The translations under genes were made by a program, and so were the position numbers. A stretch of 7,467 nt of DNA from Haloarculaceae archaeon (GTDB lineage Archaea > Halobacteriota > Halobacteria > Halobacteriales > Haloarculaceae), in contig JAHENO010000093.1 of assembly GCA_018609945.1 (NCBI GenBank), positions 1 through 7,467 on the forward strand, given 5' to 3'. A model generated the notes under the pieces. That model worked only from the letters and a program-made list of their open reading frames with translations. It had not been told where the DNA came from and did no database searches. Each line of letters starts with the position of its first letter. Within the stretch, counting starts at the first letter, position 1. This document shows, one piece after another, positions 6,266 to 7,467 of the stretch.

Positions 6266-7467
6266 TTGGTCTCACGACGCACGTACCTCCGGATGGTGAC
6301 GGCCGGCGCCGCACTCGGTGGTGTCGGGACGGCCTCGGCTCGCGCACCAGAGACGGTACCGGCACAGACCGGCGCGTCGCCGGTCCAGCGGGCGACGCTC
6401 GTCGGCGAGGACAGCGACGACGGCGACCGCTTCGGCTGGTCGATGGCGACAGACGGCGAGACGGCACTGATCGGCGCGGTCACCGACGACGATCCGAACG
6501 GCGAGAACGCCGGGTCGGTCTACGTCTTCGAGCGCGACGGCGGGAGCTGGACCCAGACCGCCAAACTCGCCCCCGACGACGGCGACGACGGCGACTTCTT
6601 CGGGAGTGCCATCGCAGTCGATGGAGACACCGCGCTGGTCGGTGCACGCCAGGCCGGCGATCCGACCACCGGTGCGGCCTACGTCTTCGAACGCGACAGC
6701 GACGGCTGGGAACAGGCCGACAAACTGTTTCCCGACGCTACCACCGCAGACGCAGTGCTGGGCTGGTCCGTGGCACTGGTCGACGGGACCGCGCTCGTGG
6801 GCGCTCCACGGGATTCGACTGCCGCGGAGAACGCGGGCACGGTGTTCGCCTTCGAATCCGGCGAGGAGGGGTGGGAGCAACGGGCGACGCTGACGGCCGC
6901 CGAGGCCAGCGAGGGGGCCTTCTTCGGGACGGCCCTCGACGGGTCTGGCGACACTGCCGTCGTCGGCGCGGCCGGTGCGAGCGACCCCAACGGCGAGCAG
7001 GCTGGCACTGCCTATATTTTCGAACGCGAAGGCGATGGCGAGGGTGGCTGGAGCCAGGCCGCCACGCTCGTCCCCGACGACGGCGACGACGGGGACCTGT
7101 TCGGCACTGCAGCCGCATTCGATGGAGAGACGGCACTTGTCGCGGCAGTCAGTGACGAAGATCCCAACGGCAGCGGGGCGGGCTCTGTCTACGCGTTCCA
7201 GCGCGCTGAGGGCGGCTGGAGTCAGACAGCCAAACTCGCCCCGGACGATGGCGCCGAGGGCGACGAGTTCGGCTGGGCGGTCGACCTGGCCGGCGAGACC
7301 GCACTGATCGGTGCCCGCCGCAACGACGGACCGAACGGTGACGGGAGAGGCGCCGCGTATCTCTTCGGGAACGACGGCGACGAGTGGACACAGCGGGCGA
7401 AGATCGCTCCCGAAGACGCAACCGAGGGGGCGCGTGTCGGCTCGTCGGTCGCGCTCGCCGGGGAAAC
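6266..7467 (+). CDS. Tat-exported FG-GAP repeat beta-propeller protein (3' end outside window)
   Basis: The frame is open from the TAG at 6236 to the window edge, giving 400 codons so far. With TTG (6266) as start it opens MVSRRTYLRMVTAGAALGGV, a twin-arginine signal (R4, R5) with a hydrophobic core and likely cleavage after ASA or ARA near residues 25-27. No lipobox cysteine is visible. The rest is a series of 53-59-residue repeats of the form GDxFGxSVAxDGxTALVGA...DPNGxxAGSVYVFE...WxQxAKL. FG or its equivalent falls at residues 56, 112, 165 (LG), 220, 279, 335 and 391 (VG). Seven repeats fit a seven-bladed propeller like integrin-alpha FG-GAP domains; the seventh is cut by the window. The Asp-rich loops (PDDGDDGD, DDDPNG) suit calcium binding, by family analogy. 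Role unknown; probably extracellular binding or surface structure. It is transcribed away from the RND operon and may be independent of it. Confidence 0.83.
   Translation, partial: MVSRRTYLRMVTAGAALGGVGTASARAPETVPAQTGASPVQRATLVGEDSDDGDRFGWSMATDGETALIGAVTDDDPNGENAGSVYVFERDGGSWTQTAKLAPDDGDDGDFFGSAIAVDGDTALVGARQAGDPTTGAAYVFERDSDGWEQADKLFPDATTADAVLGWSVALVDGTALVGAPRDSTAAENAGTVFAFESGEEGWEQRATLTAAEASEGAFFGTALDGSGDTAVVGAAGASDPNGEQAGTAYIFEREGDGEGGWSQAATLVPDDGDDGDLFGTAAAFDGETALVAAVSDEDPNGSGAGSVYAFQRAEGGWSQTAKLAPDDGAEGDEFGWAVDLAGETALIGARRNDGPNGDGRGAAYLFGNDGDEWTQRAKIAPEDATEGARVGSSVALAGE

Noticed and set aside
6272..6880. Leftward open frame of 202 codons within the FG-GAP gene
   Set aside because: Complementary shadow of the repeats with no coherent domain; the rightward frame is clearly the coding one.
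5779..7155. Rightward open frame of 458 codons across the intergenic region and into the FG-GAP gene
   Set aside because: It combines antisense of the multi-Ig gene with an off-frame reading of the FG-GAP repeats, producing Arg-rich low-complexity sequence. The FG-GAP frame has clear repeats and a Tat signal.

Overview
The window looks like chromosomal DNA from a halophilic archaeon (class Halobacteria). The host genes are GC-rich and encode acidic proteins rich in Asp and Glu. The promoters are archaeal TATA-type, several of them placed for leaderless mRNAs. One secreted protein carries a haloarchaeal-style twin-arginine signal. The genus cannot be fixed from sequence alone.

Layout. Positions 1-48 hold the first 16 codons of a leftward gene with a Rossmann nucleotide-binding motif, with its TATA box at 71-80. 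Positions 129-1197 are a complete IS630/Tc1-type insertion sequence of 1069 bp. It has 12-bp perfect ends flanked by TA, and a DD34E transposase split over two frames that overlap at an A7 tract, which suggests -1 frameshifting. It sits in, or at the edge of, a palindromic repeat cluster (119-126 plus 1200-1361) that resembles a nested MITE. The cluster includes a perfect 24-bp palindrome at 1306-1329 and reaches the stop codon of the next gene.

Positions 1358-6056 hold a leftward two-gene operon. The promoter-proximal gene (4128-6056) encodes a secreted, membrane-anchored protein with about five Ig-like (COG1361/CARDB-type) domains. Ten bases downstream is a 919-residue RND/MMPL-family permease (1358-4117) with 12 predicted membrane segments and a GID[FY] motif in each half. 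The likely picture is an envelope transport system in which the multi-Ig protein works outside the membrane with the permease; its substrate is unknown. A divergent intergenic region (6057-6265) carries the operon promoter, a small dyad, and a probable promoter and ribosome binding site for a rightward gene. That gene (6266 to the window end, open) encodes a Tat-exported seven-repeat FG-GAP beta-propeller and probably starts at TTG.

I found no tRNA, rRNA or CRISPR array and no recognisable defence system. The least understood item is the RND permease plus multi-Ig partner. The most unusual DNA structure is the nested palindromic repeat hit by the IS.
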